A stretch of DNA of 7,211 nucleotides from an uncultured Collinsella sp. (GTDB lineage Bacteria > Actinomycetota > Coriobacteriia > Coriobacteriales > Coriobacteriaceae): NCBI GenBank assembly GCA_900552185.1, contig URYT01000097.1, positions 1-7,211 on the forward strand. Direction: 5' to 3'. Each line of letters starts with the position of its first letter. Positions within the stretch are counted from its first letter, which is position 1. Positions 1 through 6,003 of this stretch are shown here, in pieces. The translations under genes were made by a program, and so were the position numbers. The notes below the pieces were generated by a model. It made no database searches, was not told the DNA's origin, and saw only the letters and a program-made list of their open reading frames with translations.

Positions 1-1007
1 CCGGGGAGCCCATCGACCTGCAGGAACTGGACGCCTTTTTGGACCGGCGGAAACCGGGCAAGAGCCCTCTCTCCACCACCCGGAAGGAATCGGACGCGCC
101 CATCTTTCTCTCAGGGCTTGAGCATGGCGTCACCTGCGGCGCGCCGCTGTGCGCCATCATCGAAAACAGCGACCAGCACTCCTCAGATTACCAAGAGCTT
201 CAGGATAAGCCTCGGCCCGGCCACGCGGATTACACCGCCTACATCAAATGGGACGGCCACGCGGACATGCGCGGCGGCGGGCATTTCTCCGGCCGCCTAA
301 CGGCCCCCTTATGCATCGCCGGCGGCATCGCCCTGCAGGCACTCGAGGCCCGCGGTATCAAGGTCATGGCGCACGTCGCGCAGATCGGCGGCATCTCCGA
401 CCTGCCCATGGACGACATGGTCTATCGCGAGGCCGACCGCAAGGCGATCCTTACGAACGACCTGCCCTGCATTGACGCCGCCGCTGCCGGTCGCATGCGC
501 GAGGAAATTCTGGCCGCGCGCGATGAACTCGACAGCATCGGCGGCATCGTGGAGTGCGGCATCTATGGGCTTCCCGCGGGCATTGGTGACCCCATGTTCG
601 ACGGCATCGAGAACCGCATCGCGCAAATCGCGTTTGGCATTCCCGCCGTAAAGGGCGTGGAGTTTGGCATGGGCTTTGCCGTGGCCGCCATGCGCGGCAG
701 CGAGAACAACGATCCGTATCGCATCGACGCCGAGACCGGCGAGATCGAGGTTGAGTCCAACAACGCCGGCGGCATCCTGGGCGGTATTTCGACCGGCGCG
801 CCCGTCATGTGGCGCATGGCCGTAAAGCCGACGCCCTCAATTGGCCGCGAGCAGCAGACGGTGGACATGGACGCCATGGAAAATGCCGAGCTCTCGGTCC
901 ACGGCCGTCACGATCCCTGTATCGTCCCCCGAGCCGTCCCCGTAGCCGAAGCAGCAGCTGCCCTCGCGATTTGGGACGCCCTCCTAGAGGACGCCGCCCA
1001 GCGCTAA
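1..1007 (+). CDS. aroC: chorismate synthase, 5' end cut off by the window
   Basis: Chorismate synthase converts 5-enolpyruvylshikimate-3-phosphate to chorismate in the cytoplasm, using reduced FMN; this is the last step of the shikimate pathway. The frame is open from base 3 (first full codon GGG) to TAA at 1005-1007, giving 334 visible residues. The family usually has about 350-390, so roughly 30 N-terminal residues, including the GQSHG region, lie outside. Visible family motifs in order: GEPIDL and DRRKPGKSPLSTTRKE near the start, RPGHADY (from 213), GGHFSGRLTAPL (about 276-311), NNAGGILGGISTGAP (about 759-803), KPTPSIGR, and RHDPC (906-920) followed by IVPRAVPVAEA. The SGRLTAPL variant is the form I associate with clostridial and coriobacterial enzymes. 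An internal TTG at 39 is not a credible start because homology continues upstream of it. It is the first visible gene of the aromatic operon, with pheA 136 bases downstream. Confidence 0.96.
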   Translation, partial: GEPIDLQELDAFLDRRKPGKSPLSTTRKESDAPIFLSGLEHGVTCGAPLCAIIENSDQHSSDYQELQDKPRPGHADYTAYIKWDGHADMRGGGHFSGRLTAPLCIAGGIALQALEARGIKVMAHVAQIGGISDLPMDDMVYREADRKAILTNDLPCIDAAAAGRMREEILAARDELDSIGGIVECGIYGLPAGIGDPMFDGIENRIAQIAFGIPAVKGVEFGMGFAVAAMRGSENNDPYRIDAETGEIEVESNNAGGILGGISTGAPVMWRMAVKPTPSIGREQQTVDMDAMENAELSVHGRHDPCIVPRAVPVAEAAAALAIWDALLEDAAQR

Positions 1008-1015
1008 AAATCTCC

Positions 1016-1035
1016 GGGGGCCAGCTCCGGCCCCC
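1016..1035 (+). other. GC-rich hairpin just after aroC
   Basis: Seven perfect base pairs (GGGGGCC at 1016-1022 with GGCCCCC at 1029-1035) close a 6-base loop, 9 bases after the aroC stop. No T-run follows directly: the first, at 1051-1055, is about 16 bases away inside the next repeat. It is therefore a poor intrinsic terminator. It may protect the aroC mRNA 3' end or cause pausing. Only the pairing is seen; any role is inferred. Confidence 0.4.
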
Positions 1036-1046
1036 ACGCCCACCCA

Positions 1047-1122
1047 GTGATTTTTCTGGGACGGGGATTAAAAAATCATTGTGTACACAATGATTTTTTA
1101 ATCCCCGTCCCAGAAAAATCAC
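1047..1122. repeat. perfect 76-bp palindrome between aroC and pheA
   Basis: Bases 1047-1084 are the exact reverse complement of 1085-1122: 38 bp per arm, no mismatch and no spacer, centred on GTGTACAC. The pairing stops cleanly at both ends (A1046 against C1123). Each arm is itself a hairpin: TGATTTTT (1048-1055) pairs with AAAAATCA (1071-1078) around a 15-base loop containing GGGACGGGGATT (1058-1069). The right arm repeats this inverted (1091-1098 with 1114-1121). The whole is thus two head-to-head copies of one hairpin unit joined by the palindromic 12-mer TTGTGTACACAA. It has no terminal T-run, so it is not a standard terminator. It ends 21 bases before the pheA ATG. The form suggests a REP/MITE-like dispersed repeat rather than an attenuator; that is inference. 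Confidence 0.85.
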
Positions 1123-1131
1123 CGACACGTG

Positions 1132-1138
1132 AAAGGGG
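1132..1138 (+). promoter_or_regulatory. ribosome binding site that sets the pheA start
   Basis: AAAGGGG lies 5 bases before ATG 1144, normal Shine-Dalgarno spacing. An in-frame GTG at 1129 lies upstream of this site and has no comparable sequence before it, only the palindrome arm. This favours the ATG as the start. Confidence 0.7.
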
Positions 1139-1143
1139 TCCCT

Positions 1144-2289
1144 ATGGACCTTGCTGACATCCGCCAGGCCATCGATGACATCGACACCACGCTCCTCAAC
1201 AGCTTTATCGAGCGCATGGACATTGCCACCGAGGTCGCCAAATCAAAGATCGAGATGGGCAAGGCCGTCTTCGACCCCGCCCGCGAGCGCTCCAAACTCA
1301 ACAACCTCGCCAGCCGCGCGCCCGAGCGCTACGAGGCGCAGACCATCACCCTGTTCCGTCTCCTCATGAGCATGAGCAAGGCCGAGCAGCAGCGCTACAT
1401 CAACGAGTTCAAGGGCATCACCGTCTCGCAAAAGGCCCACGCCACGGCTGCAGCCTCCGACACGGCCTTCCCTCAAACGGCCACCGTTGCCTGCCAGGGC
1501 GTGGAAGGTGCCTATAGCCAGATCGCCGCGTGCAAACTCTTCGACGTGCCCGACATCGCGTTTTTCGAGACCTTCGAAGGCGTTATGCGCGCTGTGCGCG
1601 ACGGCTTCTGCGAGTTTGGCGTGCTGCCCATCGAGAACTCCACCGCCGGCTCGGTCAACGCCGTCTACGACCTGCTCGCCCAGTTCGACTTCCACATCGT
1701 GCGCTCGCTTCGCCTCAAGATCGACCACAACTTGCTCGTCAAGCCCGGCACCAAGCTCGCCGACGTGCGCGAGGTCTACAGCCACGGCCAAGCCATTGCC
1801 CAGTGTGCCGGCTTTATCGAGTCCCACGACCTGCACGCCACCAAGTACCCAAACACGGCCATGTCGGCCGAGATGGTCGCCAACTCCGAGCGCACCGACG
1901 TCGCCGCCATCGCCTCGCGCAGCTGTGCCACGCTGTATGGCCTCGAGGTGCTGGAGCCCAATATCCAAGACTCGGACAACAACTACACGCGCTTTGTCGT
2001 CATCGGCCGCGAGCCGCGCGTCTACCCCGGCGCTAATCGCACCTCGCTCATGATCACCACGGCCAACGAGCCGGGCGCGCTCTATCGCGTACTCGAGCGC
2101 TTATACGCACTCAACATCAACCTCATCAAGCTCGAGAGCCGCCCCATCCCCGGTCGCGACTTTGAGTTTATGTTCTACTTTGACCTGGACTGCCCCTTTG
2201 GCAGCAAGGCCCTCGACGACCTGCTCGATTCCATCGACGACGTGTGCGAGAGCTTTACCTACTTTGGCAGCTACACGGAGGTGCTCTAG
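1144..2289 (+). CDS. pheA: bifunctional chorismate mutase / prephenate dehydratase (P-protein)
   Basis: The protein converts chorismate to prephenate and then to phenylpyruvate, committing flux to phenylalanine; it is cytoplasmic. It has 381 residues from ATG 1144, close to the usual P-protein length of about 360-390. Residues 1-88 form an AroQ-type helical chorismate mutase domain (DIRQAIDDIDTTLLNSFIERM). Residues 114-290 form the prephenate dehydratase domain, with GVEGAYS (119-125), ENSTAGS (164-170), SHGQAIAQC (213-221) and NNYTRF (279-284), which carries the family's catalytic TRF motif. Residues about 300-375 form an ACT domain with EPGALYRVL and ESRPIPGR (331-338), the phenylalanine-binding signature, so feedback inhibition by phenylalanine is expected. 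A GTG at 1129 would add five residues but sits before the ribosome site. The TAG stop touches the ATG of the next gene, indicating translational coupling. Confidence 0.95.
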   Translation: MDLADIRQAIDDIDTTLLNSFIERMDIATEVAKSKIEMGKAVFDPARERSKLNNLASRAPERYEAQTITLFRLLMSMSKAEQQRYINEFKGITVSQKAHATAAASDTAFPQTATVACQGVEGAYSQIAACKLFDVPDIAFFETFEGVMRAVRDGFCEFGVLPIENSTAGSVNAVYDLLAQFDFHIVRSLRLKIDHNLLVKPGTKLADVREVYSHGQAIAQCAGFIESHDLHATKYPNTAMSAEMVANSERTDVAAIASRSCATLYGLEVLEPNIQDSDNNYTRFVVIGREPRVYPGANRTSLMITTANEPGALYRVLERLYALNINLIKLESRPIPGRDFEFMFYFDLDCPFGSKALDDLLDSIDDVCESFTYFGSYTEVL

Positions 2290-3540
2290 ATGACCGATAC
2301 CGCCGCAACCCGCCCCTACGGCGTGCTGGGCCGCGTGCTGGGCCACAGCTACACCCCGACCATCTACAAAGAGCTCGCAGGCCTGGAGTATGTGCGTTTT
2401 GAGCGTGAGCCCGAGGATCTTGAGGCTTTTATGACGGGCGACGAGTGGGAGGGCGCCAACGTGACCATCCCCTACAAGCGCGCCGTCATGGAGTACCTGG
2501 ACGAGCTGAGCCCGCTCGCCAAGCGCATGGGAAACGTCAACACCATCACGCGCCTGCCTGACGGTCGCCTGCGTGGCGACAATACCGACTACTTTGGTTT
2601 TCAGTGCCTGGTCGAGGAGCTGGGCGTTGAGGTTGCTGGCAAAAAGGCCCTCGTGCTCGGTGCCACCGGTGGCGCGGGCACCACGGCCAGCATGGTGCTC
2701 GGCGACCTGGGCGCCACCGTGGTGCCCGTGGGCCGCACGAGCGAGGTCAACTACGGCAACATCGCGCAGCAGTCCGACGCCGCCCTGCTCGTCAACTGCA
2801 CGCCCACCGGCATGTTCCCCCATTGCCCCGACGCGCCTTGCACACTCGAAGGGCTCAATGCGCTCGAGGGCGTCATCGACATCGTCTACAACCCCGCCCG
2901 CACGGGACTCATGCTCGAGGCCGAGCGCCGCGGCATCCCCTGCATCGGCGGCTTGCTAATGCTCGTGGCCCAAGCGGCACAGGCCGTCGAGCGCTATACC
3001 GGCCAGGTCACCCCGCGCGAGCGCATCTTGGACGTAACGGAGCGCTTGTCACGTCGCGAACAGAACATCGCGCTGATCGGCATGCCGGGTTCGGGCAAAA
3101 CCCGCGTGGGCGAGCAGATCGCAATGCTGACGGGTCGCGAGCACATCGACCTGGACCGCGCCCTCGAGGAACGCCTCGGCATGCCCTGTGCCGACTATAT
3201 CGTCGAGCGCGGCGAGGCGGCCTTCCGCGAGCAGGAGACGGCGGCCCTGGCCGACATCTCCAAGCGCAGCGGCCTGGCGCTCTCAACCGGCGGCGGCATA
3301 GTCACGCGCGACGAGAACTATCCGCTGCTGCACCAGAACAGCCAAATCGTGATGCTCAACCGCAAGCTCGAAGAGCTCGCCCACAAGGGCCGCCCCATCA
3401 CCGCCCGCGACGGCATCAAAAAGCTGGCGGAACAGCGCATGCCGCGCTACCGCGCCTGGGCCGACTACATCATCGACTCACGCGACTGCGCCGCCAACAC
3501 CGCCCAAGCCCTCCTCGACACCCTCCCACCCGCTCTCTAA
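2290..3540 (+). CDS. aroE-aroK: shikimate dehydrogenase - shikimate kinase fusion
   Basis: One 416-residue protein carries two successive shikimate pathway steps: NADPH reduction of 3-dehydroshikimate to shikimate, then ATP-dependent 3-phosphorylation. Residues 1 to about 253 are AroE-like: GHSYTP (18-23) in the substrate-binding position, NVTIPYK (57-63) with the presumed catalytic Lys63, NTD with Asp100, a nucleotide-binding GATGGAG (124-130), and NCTPTGM (169-175). About 257-416 is a kinase: P-loop GMPGSGKT (264-271), DLD (287-289), Arg313, STGGG (332-336) for shikimate binding, and a lid region with KGRP (366-369). Both halves look catalytically intact. The AroE half is slightly shorter than stand-alone enzymes (about 270-285), mainly after the GRTSE segment. 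ATG 2290 follows the pheA TAG with no gap; GGAGG at 2277-2281, inside pheA, gives an 8-base spacer. The fusion junction is near 253-258. Confidence 0.93.
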   Translation: MTDTAATRPYGVLGRVLGHSYTPTIYKELAGLEYVRFEREPEDLEAFMTGDEWEGANVTIPYKRAVMEYLDELSPLAKRMGNVNTITRLPDGRLRGDNTDYFGFQCLVEELGVEVAGKKALVLGATGGAGTTASMVLGDLGATVVPVGRTSEVNYGNIAQQSDAALLVNCTPTGMFPHCPDAPCTLEGLNALEGVIDIVYNPARTGLMLEAERRGIPCIGGLLMLVAQAAQAVERYTGQVTPRERILDVTERLSRREQNIALIGMPGSGKTRVGEQIAMLTGREHIDLDRALEERLGMPCADYIVERGEAAFREQETAALADISKRSGLALSTGGGIVTRDENYPLLHQNSQIVMLNRKLEELAHKGRPITARDGIKKLAEQRMPRYRAWADYIIDSRDCAANTAQALLDTLPPAL

Positions 3541-3546
3541 CCAAAA

Positions 3547-3579
3547 CCACCACAAAGGGGACAGGCACCTTTGTGGTGG
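3547..3579. repeat. hairpin element with GGGACAGGCACC motif, upstream of aroQ
   Basis: CCACCACAAAGG (3547-3558) pairs perfectly over 12 bp with CCTTTGTGGTGG (3568-3579) around a 9-base loop, GGACAGGCA. If C3580 is bulged, three more A-T pairs extend the stem. The loop and stem edge read GGGACAGGCACC (3558-3569). This resembles GGGACGGGGATT in the loop of the palindrome upstream of pheA, while the stem sequences are unrelated. It sits between the aroEK stop and the aroQ ribosome site. The short T-run after it (TTT at 3581-3583, then CC) is weak for a terminator. It is probably a dispersed REP-like repeat; the family assignment is inferred. Confidence 0.7.
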
Positions 3580-3604
3580 CTTTCCAACCGCAAAGGAAGC
3601 AACC

Positions 3605-4042
3605 ATGAAAGCACTCGTCATCAATGGCCCCAACCTCAACATGCTCGGCATTCGCGAGCCGGGCATCTATGGCAGCGACAACTACGACCGCTTAGTGCAG
3701 ATCTGCCAGGAAGCGGGCGCCGCACAGGGCTTCGACGAGGTCGAGGTCTTCCAGTCCAACCACGAGGGCAACATCATCGACAAGATCCAGGAGGCGTACG
3801 GCATGGTCGACGGCATCGTCATCAACCCGGCCGCCTACACGCACACAAGCGTGGCCATCCTGGACGCGCTCAAAGCCGTCGCCATCCCTGCCGTCGAGGT
3901 TCACATCAGTGCCGTCGAGACGCGCGAGGACTTCCGCCAGATGAGCTACGCCCGCCTAGCCTGCTTCGCCACCATCACCGGCGAGGGCCTACAGGGCTAC
4001 GCCCACGCGCTGGAGCTGCTGAGGGAGTATCTCGAAAAGTAA
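3605..4042 (+). CDS. aroQ: 3-dehydroquinate dehydratase, type II
   Basis: The enzyme dehydrates 3-dehydroquinate to 3-dehydroshikimate, the substrate of the AroE half of the fusion encoded just upstream. At 145 residues it is the normal type II size; these form dodecamers in the cytoplasm. Motifs in order: INGPNLNMLG (6-15), Arg17, IYG with Tyr22, the presumed catalytic tyrosine on the mobile loop, FQSNHEG (49-55), INPAAYTHTS (73-82) with Asn74 and His80, and EVHIS (98-102) with the presumed catalytic His100. ATG 3605 is preceded by AAAGGAAG (3592-3599) at suitable spacing. A 64-base gap containing a hairpin repeat separates it from aroEK, so it is probably still in the same operon. No T-rich + strand terminator follows; the hairpin at 4109-4137 may serve weakly. 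The symbol aroQ is also used for chorismate mutase; here it means dehydroquinase (also aroD). Confidence 0.96.
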   Translation: MKALVINGPNLNMLGIREPGIYGSDNYDRLVQICQEAGAAQGFDEVEVFQSNHEGNIIDKIQEAYGMVDGIVINPAAYTHTSVAILDALKAVAIPAVEVHISAVETREDFRQMSYARLACFATITGEGLQGYAHALELLREYLEK

Positions 4043-4108
4043 AATGCCAACCCCAACAAACAGCAGCGGCTTGCTCGCGCTCGGCTCCAGCAGCACACAA
4101 AATGAAAA

Positions 4109-4137
4109 AAGCCCAGACCACCAAGCGGTCTGGGCTT
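4109..4137 (-). terminator. rho-independent terminator of the tRNA-Arg gene
   Basis: AAGCCCAGACC (4109-4119) pairs perfectly over 11 bp with GGTCTGGGCTT (4127-4137) around a 7-base loop. Read on the minus strand the stem runs straight into six T (complement of 4105-4110), the classic intrinsic terminator form, 10 bases past the tRNA 3' end. On the + strand the stem is followed by AATAAA, so it would be only a weak stop for aroQ transcripts. Confidence 0.88.
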
Positions 4138-4146
4138 AATAAACGA

Positions 4147-4223
4147 TGGTGCTCCATGGCGGATTCGAACCGTCGACCTTGGGATTAGAAGTCCCCTGCT
4201 CTATCCAACTGAGCTAATGGAGC
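4147..4223 (-). tRNA. tRNA-Arg (anticodon UCU)
   Basis: The minus strand folds into a full 77-base cloverleaf including the encoded CCA (4149-4147). The 7-bp acceptor stem GCTCCAT/ATGGAGC is perfect, and the D arm is GCTC/GAGC. The anticodon loop is CTTCTAA, with anticodon TCT at 4189-4187, reading AGA and AGG. The T loop is TTCGAAT and the discriminator base is A. Two positions do not pair: G27-A43 at the top of the anticodon stem and A50-C64 in the T stem. The acceptor and D-arm sequences match bacterial tRNA-Arg(UCU). It lies downstream of the ABC ATPase gene on the same strand, 54 bases after its stop, and has its own terminator. Confidence 0.97.
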
Positions 4224-4269
4224 AAATAACCGCACGCCCAAGCAAGCACAAGCCTGTCAGGCGCAAGTA

Positions 4270-4275
4270 ATTATA
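4270..4275 (-). promoter_or_regulatory. possible -10 box for the tRNA-Arg gene
   Basis: The minus strand reads TATAAT exactly at 4275-4270, 46 bases before the tRNA 5' end and just past the ATPase stop codon. No good -35 hexamer lies 16-18 bases upstream; that position is inside the ATPase coding end. The site could be a genuine promoter or a chance match in an AT-rich gap. Confidence 0.35.
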
Positions 4276-4277
4276 AC

Positions 4278-5045
4278 CTAGTTGAACTGCTCGCGGTACG
4301 CCTTGCAGACCTCATCGACCGGGCCGTCCATGCGAAGGTCACCCTTCTCAATCCAAACGGCACGCTGGCAGATGCGCTCAACCTGCTCCATAGAGTGCGA
4401 AACGAACAGAACCGTCACGTCGCCGCTCTGGATAAAGTGCTGGATGCGGGCCTCACACTTTTGCTGGAAGAACACATCACCAACGGACAGCGTCTCGTCA
4501 ACGATCAGAATATCGGGCTCGGTAATCGTCGCGATTGCAAAGGCGATACGCGCCACCATGCCCGAAGAGAAGTTCTTAAGCGGCATATCGACAAAGTTCT
4601 GCAGCTCAGCGAACTCGATAATGCCGTCAAAGTTGGCGTCGATGAACTCCTTGGTATAGCCGAGCAGGGCGCCGTTCAGATAGATGTTCTCGCGGGCGGT
4701 CAGCTCGGGGTCAAAGCCGGCGCCAAGCTCAATCAGCGGCGCGATGTTACCGTGCACCTTAACGCTGCCCTCGCTAGGCTCAAGAACGCCAGCGATAATC
4801 TTGAGCATCGTAGACTTGCCGGAGCCATTGGTGCCGACCAGACCCACAACCTCGCCGCGATGAATATCAAACGAGATGTGCTTAAGCGCCCTAAACTCCT
4901 CAAAGAACAGCTCGTGCTTGGCAAGCTTGATGAAGTACTCCTTGAGGTTGGTCAGCGACTCTGACGCCATGTTAAAGATCATGGTGACGTCGTCGACCTC
5001 GACAGCCAGAGGCTGCTCGCTGTAATCAACAACAGATTCAGTCAT
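4278..5045 (-). CDS. ABC-2 polysaccharide export ATPase (Wzt/TagH family)
   Basis: This is the cytoplasmic ATPase that powers export of an undecaprenyl-linked polysaccharide or teichoic-acid-like polymer through the permease encoded just upstream. Numbered from ATG 5045, the 255-residue protein has Walker A GTNGSGKST (71-79, Lys77), a Q-loop region near 104-112, signature FSSGM (159-163), Walker B ILIVDE (179-184), D-loop SVGD (187-190) and switch His217 in FVSHS. Between the first strand and Walker A is an inserted segment (about 29-56, LTNLKEYFIKLAKHELFFEEFRALKHISF), typical of the TagH/Wzt/RfbB subfamily. There is no long C-terminal carbohydrate-binding domain as in O9a-type Wzt, so substrate selection by such a domain is not expected. 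GTG 5048 could add one residue, but AAGGAG (5058-5053) is 7 bases from the ATG. That site overlaps the permease stop codon, so translation is probably coupled. Confidence 0.93.
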   Translation of the reverse strand: MTESVVDYSEQPLAVEVDDVTMIFNMASESLTNLKEYFIKLAKHELFFEEFRALKHISFDIHRGEVVGLVGTNGSGKSTMLKIIAGVLEPSEGSVKVHGNIAPLIELGAGFDPELTARENIYLNGALLGYTKEFIDANFDGIIEFAELQNFVDMPLKNFSSGMVARIAFAIATITEPDILIVDETLSVGDVFFQQKCEARIQHFIQSGDVTVLFVSHSMEQVERICQRAVWIEKGDLRMDGPVDEVCKAYREQFN

Positions 5046-5056
5046 CACAGCACTCC

Positions 5057-5902
5057 TTAGATGTAGAGGATAAATTTGCGCTCAGACTTATGGAACACGG
5101 TATAGCCAATAATAAGCGCAAGAACCGCCCAAGCGACGCACATACCAAACGTCATAAGCGAGGGCGTAGTCTGGAACAGGAAGATATCGCGCATAAACTG
5201 CAGGTAGTTGAACATGGGGTTCGCATACATCAAGATACGCACGAGATGCGGCATTTGCGCAATATAGTCAGTCGTCCAGAAGATGGGCGTAATGTAAGTC
5301 CACGCCGTAATGACGACGCTCCACAGATGCATAACGTCGCGGAAGAAGACCGTAAGGGCAGAGAGCATCATGCCCAGGCCCATGCAGAAGCACATAAGCA
5401 GCAGCAGGCAAACCGGCAACAGAATCAGGTGCCAAGAAGGCATAACGCGGAACCACAGCATGACGATGGCGACGGCGACCAGCGAGAAGGCAAAGTTGAC
5501 CAGCGAGAAGAGCACCTTCTGCACCGGGAAGACCCAGCGGTGCACCTTAACCTTCTTGAGCAGAGGGGCAGCGCCCACGATCGACGTCAGGGCCTGGTTA
5601 GTAGACTCAGACATGACGGCAAAGGTAATGTTACCCACGATCAAGTACAGCGGGTACATCTCGGGCGTCATTGAGCCATTGCGGCCCTGGCCAAAAATCG
5701 TCGAGAACACGATGGCCATGACGATCATCATCAGCAGCGGGTTGAGCACCGACCATGCGACGCCCAGAACGCTACGGCGATACTTGATCTTAAAATCCTT
5801 GGTAACCAGCTGACGAAGGATAAACGCGTCCTTCTCAAATTCGTTCTTAGCAAACGTCGCAGGCAGACTGCGAGTTTCTTGTTGCTTTGTCTGATCCGAC
5901 AC
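5057..5902 (-). CDS. ABC-2 polysaccharide export permease (Wzm/TagG family)
   Basis: This is the membrane subunit of the surface polysaccharide exporter paired with the ATPase gene that follows 11 bases later on the same strand. From GTG 5902 it has 281 residues, the usual size. A charged cytoplasmic N-terminus (1-40) leads to YRRSVLGVAWSVLNPLL (41-57), the conserved entry to the first membrane helix in Wzm/TagG proteins. Hydrophobic segments lie at about 52-70, 84-97, 130-151, 158-184, 193-210 and 252-270, fitting the six-helix ABC-2 fold. FFRDVMHLW (186-194) and TPIFW (205-209) are also family-typical. The GTG start is chosen because AAAGGAG (5917-5911) lies 8 bases before it. The open frame extends upstream to 5965 without a better site. 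The substrate cannot be read from the sequence; a rhamnose-containing glycan is suggested by neighbours only. Confidence 0.91.
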   Translation of the reverse strand: MSDQTKQQETRSLPATFAKNEFEKDAFILRQLVTKDFKIKYRRSVLGVAWSVLNPLLMMIVMAIVFSTIFGQGRNGSMTPEMYPLYLIVGNITFAVMSESTNQALTSIVGAAPLLKKVKVHRWVFPVQKVLFSLVNFAFSLVAVAIVMLWFRVMPSWHLILLPVCLLLLMCFCMGLGMMLSALTVFFRDVMHLWSVVITAWTYITPIFWTTDYIAQMPHLVRILMYANPMFNYLQFMRDIFLFQTTPSLMTFGMCVAWAVLALIIGYTVFHKSERKFILYI

Positions 5903-5910
5903 GGATGTAA

Positions 5911-5917
5911 CTCCTTT
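5911..5917 (-). promoter_or_regulatory. ribosome binding site that sets the permease GTG start
   Basis: The minus strand reads AAAGGAG, a strong Shine-Dalgarno sequence, with an 8-base spacer to GTG 5902. No similar site serves the upstream ATG at 5965, so the 21-residue extension is not favoured. Confidence 0.75.
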
Positions 5918-5941
5918 ACTCGTAATCGTTGACAAACGAAC

Positions 5942-5947
5942 AGTATA
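5942..5947 (-). promoter_or_regulatory. possible -10 box for the exporter operon
   Basis: The minus strand reads TATACT at 5947-5942, 40 bases before the permease GTG. It lies in the 160-base divergent spacer. No convincing -35 hexamer sits at 16-18 bases, so the call is tentative. Confidence 0.35.
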
Positions 5948-6003
5948 GACCCGACGGCCATGCAAACGATTCGCGCAACAAAACTGGAGAACTAACCCAC
6001 ATC

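Noticed and set aside
1047..1122. The long palindrome as an intrinsic terminator or phenylalanine attenuator
   Set aside because: No T-run follows the full stem, no leader peptide with Phe codons is visible, and exact arm identity fits a repeat better.
1129..1143. GTG at 1129 as the pheA start, adding five residues
   Set aside because: It lies before the AAAGGGG ribosome site and directly after the palindrome; ATG 1144 has proper spacing and begins at the usual chorismate mutase N-terminus.
1243..1968. 241-codon open frame on the minus strand inside pheA
   Set aside because: It is antisense to a strongly conserved enzyme; the frame stays open because of high-GC codon bias, and its protein has a biased Val/Gly/Asp/His composition with no recognisable domain.
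2101..2823. 240-codon open frame on the minus strand across pheA and aroEK
   Set aside because: Same antisense artefact, and it would span two well-supported genes on the other strand.
3008..3608. Arg/Pro-rich open frames overlapping the shikimate kinase half on both strands
   Set aside because: Low-complexity composition is typical of shifted frames in GC-rich DNA; the kinase frame explains the region.
4147..4223. tRNA-Arg as an integration (att) site
   Set aside because: No integrase gene and no direct repeat of the tRNA 3' end is visible in the window.
4252..4262. GCCTGTCAGGC as a terminator for the exporter operon
   Set aside because: Only three usable base pairs remain once a loop is allowed, and no T-run follows on the minus strand.
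5929..5957. TTGACA at 5929-5934 on the + strand as a -35 box
   Set aside because: At 17 bases the -10 position reads CGACGG; the nearby TATAGA is only 9 bases away, so no promoter forms.
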